A DNA stretch of 64,000 nt from Candidatus Zixiibacteriota bacterium. GTDB taxonomy: Bacteria; Zixibacteria; MSB-5A5; GN15; FEB-12. The stretch covers positions 1-64,000 of the forward strand of contig JACZWU010000001.1 in NCBI GenBank assembly GCA_022571985.1. Direction: 5' to 3'. Each line of letters begins with the position of its first letter. Positions within the stretch are counted from its first letter, which is position 1. The notes beneath the pieces are model-generated. The model was not told the origin of the DNA. It did no database searches and saw nothing but the letters and a program-made list of their open reading frames with translations. A program made the position numbers and the translations under genes. Positions 17,491 to 27,154 of this stretch are shown here, in pieces.

Positions 17491-19788
17491 TTATTGGTTC
17501 AATTCGGAAGTTGTTGTGGCCGAAGATATTTGCTGATTAAATATATTGTCAATGTAGGCTTTGTCAACCAGCACCTCTCTGGCCTTGGAGCCGTCAAAAG
17601 CCGAAACGATTCCGGCCTGCTCAAGTTTATCTATCAGCCTGGCCGCCCGCTGGTAGCCTATGCCAAGTCTTCTCTGAAGAAGCGATACCGAGCCCTGTTT
17701 TTGTCTGATTACAACATCACAGGCTTCTTTGAATAAGGGGTCGCCTAAGTCTATTTCTGCTTCGGTGGCCTCACCGGTTGCCTGAGTGATCCCTTCCAGC
17801 GCCATCATCTCCAGTCCCTGACTATTGATAAACTCGACAATCTTATCGGTTTCATCGTTACTGGTATAAGCACCGTGAATTCTGGTTGGCTGTGGCTGCC
17901 CCGAAGGTAAAAATAGCATGTCGCCTAAACCGAGAAGTTTCTCAGCGCCGTTGGCATCTATAATCGTCCGGGAATCAACTTTTGAAGATACCTGAAAAGC
18001 TATCCTTGAAGGGAAATTAGCCTTTATAATACCGGTGATGACATCGACTGATGGTCTCTGGGTGGCCAGTATCAGATGAATGCCGACCGCACGAGCCATT
18101 TGAGCCAGCCTTGTAATCTGCAATTCGATTTTATTAGAACCTGAAGACATCATCAAATCTGCCAGTTCATCCACAATTATAACTATATAGGGCATTCTCT
18201 GGTCGGCGCTGTCCTGCTTTTTATTAAAGTCATCGATACTTCGAACTCCGGCCGCTGCCAGTTTCCGGTAGCGGGACTCCATTTCTTTGACAGCGTCAGA
18301 CAAGACCCTTTCGGCGCGCTTAGGATCGGTAACTACCGGTCGTCCCAAATGTGGAATACCTGAGTAAACGGTCAGCTCCAGCATTTTTGGGTCAATCATT
18401 ATGAATCTTATCTGGTGCGGATGCAGCCGGTATATCAGCGAAGAAATTATTGTATTTAAGCAGACCGACTTGCCCGCGCCGGTTGCGCCGGCTACCAGCA
18501 GATGCGGAAGCTTGGCAAGATCGGCTACATACGGTTTGCCTGAAGTCGTTTTTCCCAGAGCCAATGGCAGCTTCTTGGAAGAATCAGCAAATTCGGGTGA
18601 ATTCAAAATTTCTTTTAGTCGGACCATCTGTGGATTTCGATTTGGAATCTCAACTCCAACTGCCGCTTTGCCGGGGATTGGCGCTATCAGGCGAATTTGC
18701 CGGGCGCGAAGTGCCAGCGCTAAATCATCCGCTAAATTATTAATCTGGCTGACTTTTATGCCGGAGCCCGGCTTAAATTCATAACGGGTGATTACCGGTC
18801 CGGGCTGTTTGCTGATGGCGCCTTCTATGGATATCCCGAACGACTCAAGAGCATCTCGTAACAGGTCAGCCGAGAGATCCATTTCTTCGGCATTTACTGT
18901 GGTCTCAGCGGTTTCTATGGTGTCATCGAGCAAGGCCAGAGGCGGGTACTCGTACTGGACTGACTTCAGCTGCAGCTGCTCTGCAGAGCGCACTAATTTG
19001 GTCAGGCGCCGTTCAGGAGCAGGTTTTCTTTCATCATTTGCAAAATTTTCACTTCTAATATTGCCAGAATCTGAAAAGCGATCTTCTTGATTTTCCTCTC
19101 CATATTCGTCTTCGTCCAAATCTCCGTCAGCCTGTCTGCTTTTGTAAGCTGAAATAAGAGATATAAGCCACCTGAAACTAAAAATCGAAATGAGCATTCG
19201 AAAGATTTTGCTAAATAAAGTCATATTCCATTTGATGCTGGGGAGGCTCCAGCTAAAAGAACTGAATCCAATCAGAATGATTAAAATCGCACCCGTCAAC
19301 AGCACGTAGGAGCCAAATTCGCCAACCAGATATAAGCAAAGTCGGGTCAGCTGCTCTGATACAAAGCCTCCGGCGCTGTCAGTTCTGTTGCTTATGGTCG
19401 GAGTGGAAAAGAGGTTGACGTTATATATTAGAGTTGCTGAAATTGATATCGAGAACAGCAGCAGCGTATTTATGCGAAAAATCGATAGTTTTCTTGAGGT
19501 GAACAACCGAATCGAAGTTGCTAAGAGTCCCAGCGGCAGAAAATAGGCCAGCCAGCCCAATAGCGTGGTCAAGAAATAAGCGAGATAGGCACCCACCAGA
19601 CCGCCTTGATTGCGGTAGCTTATCTCAAAAGGGCTCAAATGAGAGTCAAGCTCGCCCGTTATTCTCTGGGCATCGATATAATCAGTGCTTATCAGAGAAA
19701 TCAGGCAAAGCAGAGCCACTAACAGCAGCAGGACCGCGAATATTCTCTGCTTTTTATTCTCTTTTCTCTTTGATTTTGAACGTGCCAT
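17491..19788 (-). CDS. ftsK: DNA translocase FtsK/SpoIIIE
   Basis: A 765-residue translocase that pumps chromosomal DNA at the division septum. It has four N-terminal transmembrane helices (about 15-190), an acidic linker (about 215-260), an alpha/beta motor with Walker A GATGAGKS and Walker B VIIVDELADLM, and a C-terminal winged-helix gamma domain (GSVSLLQRRLGIGYQRAARLIDKLE) that reads polar DNA motifs. First of a long tightly spaced run ftsK-lolA-rimO-slt-bamD-nadD-polA. Confidence 0.94.
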   Translation of the reverse strand: MARSKSKRKENKKQRIFAVLLLLVALLCLISLISTDYIDAQRITGELDSHLSPFEISYRNQGGLVGAYLAYFLTTLLGWLAYFLPLGLLATSIRLFTSRKLSIFRINTLLLFSISISATLIYNVNLFSTPTISNRTDSAGGFVSEQLTRLCLYLVGEFGSYVLLTGAILIILIGFSSFSWSLPSIKWNMTLFSKIFRMLISIFSFRWLISLISAYKSRQADGDLDEDEYGEENQEDRFSDSGNIRSENFANDERKPAPERRLTKLVRSAEQLQLKSVQYEYPPLALLDDTIETAETTVNAEEMDLSADLLRDALESFGISIEGAISKQPGPVITRYEFKPGSGIKVSQINNLADDLALALRARQIRLIAPIPGKAAVGVEIPNRNPQMVRLKEILNSPEFADSSKKLPLALGKTTSGKPYVADLAKLPHLLVAGATGAGKSVCLNTIISSLIYRLHPHQIRFIMIDPKMLELTVYSGIPHLGRPVVTDPKRAERVLSDAVKEMESRYRKLAAAGVRSIDDFNKKQDSADQRMPYIVIIVDELADLMMSSGSNKIELQITRLAQMARAVGIHLILATQRPSVDVITGIIKANFPSRIAFQVSSKVDSRTIIDANGAEKLLGLGDMLFLPSGQPQPTRIHGAYTSNDETDKIVEFINSQGLEMMALEGITQATGEATEAEIDLGDPLFKEACDVVIRQKQGSVSLLQRRLGIGYQRAARLIDKLEQAGIVSAFDGSKAREVLVDKAYIDNIFNQQISSATTTSELNQ

Positions 19789-19826
19789 ATAGCTAAAGAA
19801 ACTCCGTCTAAAACCTTTTCAAATCA

Positions 19827-19858
19827 ATAAAAAAGGCAGGACAATTAGTCCTGCCTTT
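19827..19858 (-). terminator. Rho-independent terminator of the HU gene
   Basis: A perfect 11-bp stem (arms 19832-19842 and 19848-19858, loop AATTA), followed on the minus strand by a run of T. It lies 25 nt past the HU stop and upstream of ftsK, so it isolates HU transcription from the ftsK operon. Confidence 0.9.
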
Positions 19859-19882
19859 GAATCAAAAAAACTTATGAATTGC

Positions 19883-20158
19883 CTATTTTCTGACGGCCTC
19901 TTTCAAGTGCTTACCGGCTTTAAATACCGGGACACGTCTGGCCGGTATGTTAATTTTGGCACCTGTCTGCGGATTACGGCCGATCCTCGCTTTTCTTTTG
20001 GAAGTAGAAAATGTTCCAAAACCTGCGAATGAAACTTTTTCGCCCTTTTTGAGCTGTTTGGTGACTGTGCTCATAAAAGTCTGCACCGCGTCAGTTGCCT
20101 GCCTCTTGGTAATCTTGGAATTCTCAGCAATTAAGGCAATCATTTGATCTTTTGTCAT
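19883..20158 (-). CDS. HU family DNA-binding protein
   Basis: A 91-residue nucleoid protein with the HU/IHF body (MTKDQMIALIAENSKITKRQA) and the DNA-bending arm signature GFGTFSTSKRKARIGRNPQTGAKI. It binds DNA as a dimer. The ribosome-binding site AAGGAGAGG sits just ahead of the ATG. Monocistronic: a strong terminator follows and a 130-nt gap precedes it. Confidence 0.95.
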   Translation of the reverse strand: MTKDQMIALIAENSKITKRQATDAVQTFMSTVTKQLKKGEKVSFAGFGTFSTSKRKARIGRNPQTGAKINIPARRVPVFKAGKHLKEAVRK

Positions 20159-20290
20159 GGCGTCCTCTCCTTGAACATTATTTGGGTCTGATTTCTTGCT
20201 AAGAAAGTCTTATTATGGGGGTTAGCGTCAACTAAAACAATTTGTAGATAAGACAATAAAAATTAAGAAATTCAATGGTTTCGGGTAGTT

Positions 20291-23200
20291 TTACCGCTGG
20301 AGGGCATTCAAATAAGAGCTGTGATTGTTATCAATTTTAATGTCCGGGATGGCCGTCACAAACAACTTAAACCCAAAGCCCTTATTGGAACCTATTGGCA
20401 CCCAATACAGTGAGCCAGTCCAGCAATGTATTTGTTTAACTATATTAACCGAGTTGTAGATTGTCTTGCTGTCGTCAATATCATAGTCGTGGGTGTATCT
20501 TACCCGGGTGGTCGGAGTCAGGTTGAAATTTAAATTAAATCTAAAAAAGCTAAATTTTCTGAATGTAGCATCGCGGCCGGACTGTGAATAGCCATAAGCA
20601 GCGCTAAATTGCCAGCCCCGCGACCCGGACTGCCGGGGGGCTACAGCTGATTCAAGCTGCCCGGGCGAGGTGACACCGGTCTTAAAATTCTGCTCAGAGC
20701 GTTCATCAAATATGAATGTTTTGCCGGAGAGGGTAAATCTGGCGTCGATACGGAAGCTTTCCAATCTTGGCGACCAAAAATCAGCTTCATCAGTTCCCGG
20801 CTTATATAGCGAATGCACCATGCTGCCGTTAAAGTTTATCTTAGGTATAGCGCTTGACTGAAAACTTGTGTTCAGGTTAGAGTACGGTCTGGTGGCCGCT
20901 TCAAAGTTGTAGCTGAAGCCCGAGTTGAATGAAATCAAGTCGATATTTTTTTGGACATCTCCTCTGCCATATTTTGCCTGAAACAGCTGTCTGACAGAAA
21001 CAGATATCGACTGGCTTTTTACGCTGCCGGCTCCGCCTCCGGCATAGCTGCGAACTTCCGGGTGGCGGTCGATATCAGGTTTGTAGCTATAGCTTAAAGA
21101 TGGTGTGATAGTGTGTCTCAATCCCGTCAAGCCAAGGATGTTGGGATAAAACGTCCCGTACAAATCAGTTCGGGCAGAAATACCGGCGCTATAGGAGTAA
21201 GTACGGTAAGTTGTTGGTTCGATATTTGCAGTATCAGACTGGTCGGTACTGTTTATCTTAAACCAGGTCTCGCTGTATCCAATAAAAGGAGTCAGAACCA
21301 GATATTTAAACGGCTTTAAAGTTGGCAGGCCGATTGAAGGATTATGCGAGATTCGGGTATATTTTTTTCTGCTGCGGCTGATAGTGATAGTTGTATCAAG
21401 TCCGCTGTTCTGAATCAGGGTATCGGCTATCTCAATCCGGCTGGAAAAGTTCAAGAGTGACGGGCTGTATCTAAAAGTGAAATTATTATACCAGCTTTGT
21501 CTTATTTTTCCGCTTTCGTCTTTGCTGCCGCTGCCAAACGGCCAGAGCGTTGGCAAAGAGACTGTTAGTCTGGGCAGATCATTTGTGCGGCTGCCCAGGT
21601 CTAAATTTTCGATGTGCGAAACAGAGCCGCTTATTGAGGTACCGCTGCCGAACTTTTTCGAGAAACTCATTTGAGACTTGGCCGACCTGTTAAGAATTTC
21701 AGCACGGTTTAGCGAATAGTCATCAAAGTAGGTAGCATCGGAGCGGAAGTCGGCATTGCCTCTGATTGAAAAACTCGGCGAAAAGGTATGGCTGTAAGCG
21801 CCACTGGTAATCCAGCGGGTTCTGTCATTTTCGGTAGCTGTAAAGGCATCAAAGGAAGTTACTTTGGTGTAACTTCCGGAGACGTAGCCATCAAAGACAT
21901 ACCTGTTACGGAAATTGACTCTGCTGTTTAACGTAAAGGTGCGCTGTCTCTCTATATAGTCAAATGAACCCTGCCAGTCCCAGTATTCTGAGGCCGCCCA
22001 GTAGTAGCCAATATTTCTGACATAGCGGTCACCTTGCTGGAAACTTCCGAAATCAAACGGCAGCATCCCTGAGTGTCTGCCCTTTTTTAAGGGCAGCACG
22101 TAAAAGGGCAAAGCAAATATCGGCAGCCGACCCAGATAAAACACGACTGGCCTGGCAATAAGTTTGTTATTTTCTATCAGCTTGAGGTTGCTCGAACGAA
22201 AATGGAAGTGCGGTTCCTCGGCGCTGCAGGTAGTATATTTGCCGTCATCGATGTAGAAAATATCTGTCTGTTCACGATAAAGTTTTTTACCGTAGTAGAC
22301 TCCTTCGTCGTAGCTCGTTTTCGACTGATAGATTCTCCCTTTTTCGGTATCAATTGAATAAACCAGATAATCTCCGAATACGTCCTGGTCGCCATCAGCG
22401 AGTATGACCGGTACCGGATTGGGTTGAAAATCGAACTTCGATTCGTGATATAATCCTGAGTCCTGCGCGGTCTGAGCAGAATAAGCCTCTATCAAACGAT
22501 CGCCGGTATTAAACAGAATTTGAAAAGCGGTCAGGGCAACTGCTCCGGATTTGACATCGGCCGATCCGTAAAGCGTGATGAGTGAGTCATCAAGATTATA
22601 TTCTATGTAGTCGCCTTTGTAATCTACAGTATCGATTTTACCAGCTTCGTTAGATTCGCGTGCCTCCGGCGGGCCGTAAATATATTTGCCGATGGCACCA
22701 CCGGTAACCTGCACCTGAGATAATTCGTCATTTTCAGTAATGAAGCGAATAGTATCGCCGGAAATGCTGTTCTCCTGAAAAAGGCTGTCAGTAGTAATAG
22801 CCGGATAATACCAGGAGAAAGCCTGGTCGAAACAGATGACATTACTCATCTGGCCGTCAGTGAAATATAGGTGAATCTCTCTGCCCCTTAGAATAGAATT
22901 GTCCGACAGCGTTGTATCACTTTTCAGCGGTTCCCGGAACTCGGCTCGAGCTGAATCGATAACGCTGATACGGTTAATCTCATTGTTTACAAATGTTACA
23001 GCAATCAACTTTCCGGACACTCTTGAATTTCTTTTAAACGCTACTGCTTGTTTTATCAGCTCAAGGCTGTCATTGTCGGTATCAAAGACAGCAGAGCCGG
23101 CAAAAGCTCTAAAGTCATCAGAGAGTATCTCAACTTTTCCAACGGCCACGGCCTTCTTGCTTGAGGAACTGAAATCTATTCTGTCGGCGGTAACTTCTAT

Positions 23201-23668
23201 TATCGAGGCGGTGTCGGGGTAATTGAAATAAAGTGTCGGCCGGTTTTCCATATACATTGAATCATTTTCGCGGTCCAGCATTGCCTGTGTGCCAACTGCC
23301 AGCAGGGAATCCGCAAACGACCAGAGTTCGACTCTTTGTCCAAAGGCGTCGGCCGTTTTGTCTTTCAAATTGTACACCAGCGAGTCTGCCCTGACGCTGA
23401 ATTTTTCATCTTCATAAAATATGTTGCCGCGCAGACGGATTGTTTTTCCCTTGTCCCAGATGGCGGAGTCGCACCTGATTGTGCCGGTCTCTGTTTCAAA
23501 AAGGACATCGCCGATTACATAAGTAATATAGCGACCGTTTTCGAGGACAACTTCGAGTTCGTTGGAATGCTTTAAGAAAATTTCGCCGCTTTGCTGAGAA
23601 AAGGTTACAGAGCCAACCAGCAAAACAATAATTACAGCGAAAATAATATGATTACACTTATAATTCAT
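20291..23668 (-). CDS. lptD: LptD-like LPS-assembly outer membrane protein
   Basis: A 1125-residue protein with a signal peptide (about 1-24), an N-terminal OstA/LptA-like beta-taco region (about 30-400, repeated YVIGDVLFETETGTIRCDSA-type strands) and a C-terminal beta-barrel (about 470-1125). The barrel begins after the family landmark PIFALPFYVLPLKKGRHSGMLP-like stretch. LptD with LptE places lipopolysaccharide in the outer leaflet. It is larger than proteobacterial LptD (about 780), as usual in FCB bacteria. Overlaps the editing-protein gene by 11 nt. Confidence 0.88.
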   Translation of the reverse strand: MNYKCNHIIFAVIIVLLVGSVTFSQQSGEIFLKHSNELEVVLENGRYITYVIGDVLFETETGTIRCDSAIWDKGKTIRLRGNIFYEDEKFSVRADSLVYNLKDKTADAFGQRVELWSFADSLLAVGTQAMLDRENDSMYMENRPTLYFNYPDTASIIEVTADRIDFSSSSKKAVAVGKVEILSDDFRAFAGSAVFDTDNDSLELIKQAVAFKRNSRVSGKLIAVTFVNNEINRISVIDSARAEFREPLKSDTTLSDNSILRGREIHLYFTDGQMSNVICFDQAFSWYYPAITTDSLFQENSISGDTIRFITENDELSQVQVTGGAIGKYIYGPPEARESNEAGKIDTVDYKGDYIEYNLDDSLITLYGSADVKSGAVALTAFQILFNTGDRLIEAYSAQTAQDSGLYHESKFDFQPNPVPVILADGDQDVFGDYLVYSIDTEKGRIYQSKTSYDEGVYYGKKLYREQTDIFYIDDGKYTTCSAEEPHFHFRSSNLKLIENNKLIARPVVFYLGRLPIFALPFYVLPLKKGRHSGMLPFDFGSFQQGDRYVRNIGYYWAASEYWDWQGSFDYIERQRTFTLNSRVNFRNRYVFDGYVSGSYTKVTSFDAFTATENDRTRWITSGAYSHTFSPSFSIRGNADFRSDATYFDDYSLNRAEILNRSAKSQMSFSKKFGSGTSISGSVSHIENLDLGSRTNDLPRLTVSLPTLWPFGSGSKDESGKIRQSWYNNFTFRYSPSLLNFSSRIEIADTLIQNSGLDTTITISRSRKKYTRISHNPSIGLPTLKPFKYLVLTPFIGYSETWFKINSTDQSDTANIEPTTYRTYSYSAGISARTDLYGTFYPNILGLTGLRHTITPSLSYSYKPDIDRHPEVRSYAGGGAGSVKSQSISVSVRQLFQAKYGRGDVQKNIDLISFNSGFSYNFEAATRPYSNLNTSFQSSAIPKINFNGSMVHSLYKPGTDEADFWSPRLESFRIDARFTLSGKTFIFDERSEQNFKTGVTSPGQLESAVAPRQSGSRGWQFSAAYGYSQSGRDATFRKFSFFRFNLNFNLTPTTRVRYTHDYDIDDSKTIYNSVNIVKQIHCWTGSLYWVPIGSNKGFGFKLFVTAIPDIKIDNNHSSYLNALQR

Positions 23669-24845
23669 TTAAGATATTAACCAAAACTTCCCTGTATTTA
23701 TTTAGCTGTCCTTTCAGAGCGCCTCCAAGCTGCGCCATTGTTTTTCCTCCGCCTCCTTTTAGATTTGACTCAGACGAAAACCTTTGAGCTATTTCCTTAG
23801 CTTCTATATTAATAGTATCGCACACCCCGATTATTATACGCTCTTCCAATTGAATCAAAGCAATTCCTGAGATTTTGTCTGCCAAAGAAGTGGTGAAGTT
23901 TGCAGCCAGCTTAGAATCCATGCCATCTACTTCCATACAAACAAAGTTCGTTCCGTTTAAGTTTTCTGCCCGGGCGGCAGCTTCTTCGATTTTTATAGGC
24001 AGCAGTTCGTTTTGCAGTTGGCCCAGTTGTCGGCGGTACTGTTTATTTTCGTCAATGATTTTGTCAAAACGGAGTTTCAGCTCATCAACCGCGCAGGTAA
24101 GCTGTTTTGAAAGTCTGTCTGTTACCTCAAATCTTTTGTCATAATCCTCTTTAGCTCTGGTACCGGCCAAAAAGTTAATCAGAATATTGCTTCTTTGTTT
24201 TTCGGAACTTATTATTTTAATGAGGCCAACTTCGGAACTGTTATAACAGTGCGTACCGCCGCAGGCTGAATAGTCTATCTCACCAATTTTGATAATGCGG
24301 ATTGTACCCTGTCGAGCCGGCTTTTTTCTTAACGGCAGCTTTTGAGCTTCTTGTGCATCTGCAAAAATTATTTCAACAGGCAGAGACTGCAGGATATATT
24401 CGTTGCTAAGTTGTTCAGCTTTGAGCAGCTGGTCTTCTTCTAAGCTCGGCTGCTTTAGTTCGATAGCGCCGTAGTCTTCACCAAGGTGAACCGAAACGGT
24501 TTCAAATTCATAGAGCTCAATAAAAACGCTGCTCAGAATATGCTGGGCAGTGTGCAGCTGCCGGAAATATCTTCTGCGGCCTATGTCAACTTCACCTCTG
24601 ACAGTTTCCCCTCTTGAGCCCACCGGAGCATTTGAAATATGCTGAATGTTGCCGTCGCTTTCGGTGACATCAAAAATTGCCACAGAATTTAACAAACCCG
24701 TATCATGAGGCTGGCCGCCGGAGGTCGGATAGAAAGCAGTTTTATCAAGAACAGTCAGATGTTTACCACCAGATTCTACCGTTTCAATTATAGTGCCTTG
24801 GAAACTTAACAGACCTGGGTCTTTATAATAGAGCCGTTCTGTCAT
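23658..24845 (-). CDS. Alanyl-tRNA editing protein (AlaX type, with DHHA1 domain)
   Basis: A 395-residue free-standing homologue of the AlaRS editing half. The zinc/editing motifs are present: HTAQH (about 98-102) and CGGTH (about 195-199). A C-terminal DHHA1 domain carries the GGGGKTMAQLGG signature near 365-380, with a coiled-coil linker between. It hydrolyses Ser (or Gly) mischarged on tRNA-Ala. Overlaps the FAH-family gene upstream by 4 nt. Confidence 0.87.
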   Translation of the reverse strand: MTERLYYKDPGLLSFQGTIIETVESGGKHLTVLDKTAFYPTSGGQPHDTGLLNSVAIFDVTESDGNIQHISNAPVGSRGETVRGEVDIGRRRYFRQLHTAQHILSSVFIELYEFETVSVHLGEDYGAIELKQPSLEEDQLLKAEQLSNEYILQSLPVEIIFADAQEAQKLPLRKKPARQGTIRIIKIGEIDYSACGGTHCYNSSEVGLIKIISSEKQRSNILINFLAGTRAKEDYDKRFEVTDRLSKQLTCAVDELKLRFDKIIDENKQYRRQLGQLQNELLPIKIEEAAARAENLNGTNFVCMEVDGMDSKLAANFTTSLADKISGIALIQLEERIIIGVCDTINIEAKEIAQRFSSESNLKGGGGKTMAQLGGALKGQLNKYREVLVNILNEL

Positions 24846-25630
24846 GCTGAGATTACCTGATTTATCAGACTGCCAATCTGTTCTATTTTGACTGCGATTT
24901 TATCACCGGGTTTCATCGCTTCAATACCGGCCGGAGTGCCGGTCAAAATCAGATCCCCCGCTTCAAGCGTCATGACCCCGGAGATATAACTAATAATAAA
25001 AGGGACATCAAAAATCATATTTTTGGTATTGCCGGATTGTTTTATGTCGTCGTTTAGTATGCCTTCTATTTTTAAATTGCTGCAATCAATTCCTGAGACT
25101 ATCAAGGGGCCTATTGGACAGAAAGTATCAAATCCTTTAGCTCTCCCCCATTGTCCGTCAGTCTTTTGCAAATCGCGGGCGGTTACATCGTTGGCACAGG
25201 TGTATCCAAATATATAGCTCAGAGCATCACTCTTGGAAACTTTGACCGCCCTCCGCCCTATTACAATCGCGAGTTCTGCCTCGAAATCAACTCGTTTAGA
25301 TTGATCGGGATGTACGATATTTTGATTTGGTCCTGTCACGGCCGAGGGAGGTTTTAAAAACAACATCGGTTGTTCGGGGGCTTTATTGGCTGACATTGAG
25401 GCATCGACATGGGCATGATAATTAAGTCCGACACAGATTATTTTACTCGGTTCGACCGGAGCCAAAAGAGTGACTTCTGACAGCTTTACAGTCTCTCCTG
25501 TGGCCGTATCATCCAGCCAGGGCGCGCTTGTGATAATGTTTATCTCATCGTTTATGATAAACCCATATTTCGGACTGGAGTCAGCGGCCGTTTTAAAACG
25601 GGCAGTTTTTCTAATCTGTCCTGATGTCAT
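24842..25630 (-). CDS. Fumarylacetoacetate hydrolase (FAH) family protein
   Basis: A 262-residue member of the FAH superfamily. Signatures include ICVGLNYHAHVD near residue 63, metal-binding Glu in DFEAELAIVIG, YTCANDVTARDLQ, and GDLILTGTPAG near the C terminus. Relatives hydrolyse or isomerise acylpyruvates and 2-oxo acids, so the precise substrate is open. It shares a 4-nt overlap with the tRNA-editing gene, whose link to it is not obvious. Confidence 0.87.
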   Translation of the reverse strand: MTSGQIRKTARFKTAADSSPKYGFIINDEINIITSAPWLDDTATGETVKLSEVTLLAPVEPSKIICVGLNYHAHVDASMSANKAPEQPMLFLKPPSAVTGPNQNIVHPDQSKRVDFEAELAIVIGRRAVKVSKSDALSYIFGYTCANDVTARDLQKTDGQWGRAKGFDTFCPIGPLIVSGIDCSNLKIEGILNDDIKQSGNTKNMIFDVPFIISYISGVMTLEAGDLILTGTPAGIEAMKPGDKIAVKIEQIGSLINQVISA

Positions 25631-25712
25631 AAGTTTAATTCCCTTAAACTTGTTTTCTCAAAAATTTGTCATTCTTAGAATAACTGGCTAAATAGTCTGG
25701 CAGCAACCTAAA

Positions 25713-27080
25713 TCAAATGATTTTTTCTTTCCATTTCCCCCGCCTGAACCAGAACGCCAGGATGATAGCCTTGATAGTTGTTGTAATGGTTAATGTCCAC
25801 CAGACTCCGTTGATGCCGAGGTCCAGAGTAAAGCAGAGGTAATAAGCCAGTGGAATTCTGAGCAGATGCCCGGGCACCATGACCAGCATTGGCGGAATAG
25901 TGTCGCCGGCGCCTGTAAAGGAACCTTCGAGAACGAGTTCGATTGTCATTGTAATTTGGGACAGTCCCAGAATTATAAGATAGTCAGTTGCCATCGGCAC
26001 TACATAGGGGTCGTTTGAAAAAATCCCCACAATCTGGCGCGGGATGACAAAAAAGAAGATGGAGACAAAAGCCGAGACAGCGATGCCGAGTCCGACTGCA
26101 TACCAGGCGCACTTGGCCGCTCTGTCCGGTTTTCCGGCGCCAAGATTCTGCCCCACCATGGTTGCCGCGGCAAGTGATATGCCGTAGCCGATGAGATAAC
26201 AGAAAGATTCCATGCGATTGCCGATACCCATGGCAGCACCGGCGTTTTCGCCGTAGCTGTGAACTATCATAATTAAAAACCAGTAGACCATCATGAAAAC
26301 CAGCTGATGACCAGCCATCGGCAGGCCTATCTTTACGATTTTCAGCATGCCGCTCAAAGAAGTTGCCACAGTTCTCCAGTGCGGAAGTTTATAACCAAGT
26401 TTACCTTTGTAAATAAGTGTAAAAAGTAATACGGTTCCGGTAAGAAACGCTATGGCAGTAGCCAGGCTTGCCCCGGCAACTCCCAGGGCAGGAATCGGGC
26501 CTGCTCCAAAAATGAAAAGCGGATCTAATATCATGTTTATAACTACTACAACGACGCCAACTTTCATGGGGGTTCTGGTATCCCCGGAAGCCCTGAAAAT
26601 AGCGTAACTGGTTTCCATCAGAAAAAGTAAAATAACCGATGCGAAAAATATTCGCAGATAGGGAGTACCGTGCCTGATGGTTTCAGCTCCGGCTTTCATG
26701 AATTCCAGGATGTCGCCGGCCAGAAAAGTTCCTGTTACGGCCGCAGAAATGCCTAAGATTATGGCCAGCGCGAAGCCCTGCTTGATAAAATATATTACTT
26801 TTTCAATATTCCCTGAGCCGATATTACGCGATATCAAGGCAGTAAGTCCGACAGATATAATTGCGGTAATTGCCAGTATAGTCCAGATGACTATCAGCGA
26901 AGAGGTAATTGAATCCTGTGCAGTCGGACCAAGTTTACCGACCCAAAAGTAATCTGTAGTCGACAGAGCAAACTCCATGAACATGCCCATAGCCACAGGA
27001 GCCGCTAATGAAATAACCGATTTTAAGATGGGTCCTTCGGTGATACTTTTATTCTGTAAATTAATTAAAGAGCTATCCAT
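25713..27080 (-). CDS. MATE family multidrug efflux transporter
   Basis: A 455-residue integral membrane protein with about 12 helices in two related halves, typical of MATE exporters driven by Na+ or H+. Landmarks are the first-helix region SLAAPVAMGMFMEFALSTTDYFWVG and the second-half MVGQNLGAGKPDRAAKCAW. A sigma-70-like promoter with a palindrome in its spacer lies just upstream (27092-27120), hinting at a dedicated regulator. Confidence 0.9.
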   Translation of the reverse strand: MDSSLINLQNKSITEGPILKSVISLAAPVAMGMFMEFALSTTDYFWVGKLGPTAQDSITSSLIVIWTILAITAIISVGLTALISRNIGSGNIEKVIYFIKQGFALAIILGISAAVTGTFLAGDILEFMKAGAETIRHGTPYLRIFFASVILLFLMETSYAIFRASGDTRTPMKVGVVVVVINMILDPLFIFGAGPIPALGVAGASLATAIAFLTGTVLLFTLIYKGKLGYKLPHWRTVATSLSGMLKIVKIGLPMAGHQLVFMMVYWFLIMIVHSYGENAGAAMGIGNRMESFCYLIGYGISLAAATMVGQNLGAGKPDRAAKCAWYAVGLGIAVSAFVSIFFFVIPRQIVGIFSNDPYVVPMATDYLIILGLSQITMTIELVLEGSFTGAGDTIPPMLVMVPGHLLRIPLAYYLCFTLDLGINGVWWTLTITTTIKAIILAFWFRRGKWKEKII

Positions 27081-27091
27081 TTGTTCTGGCT

Positions 27092-27120
27092 AAGATATCC
27101 CTGAATCAGGGCTGGTTCAA
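27092..27120 (-). promoter_or_regulatory. Promoter with palindromic spacer upstream of the MATE gene
   Basis: On the minus strand: TTGAAC (27115-27120), a 17-nt spacer, and TATCTT (27092-27097). The spacer contains the perfect palindrome CCCTGA-T-TCAGGG (27099-27111), well placed for an operator. The gap between genes here is only 74 nt. Confidence 0.55.
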
Positions 27121-27154
27121 GTTTAGATATTATGAAAATGGCAAATGCGAAATA

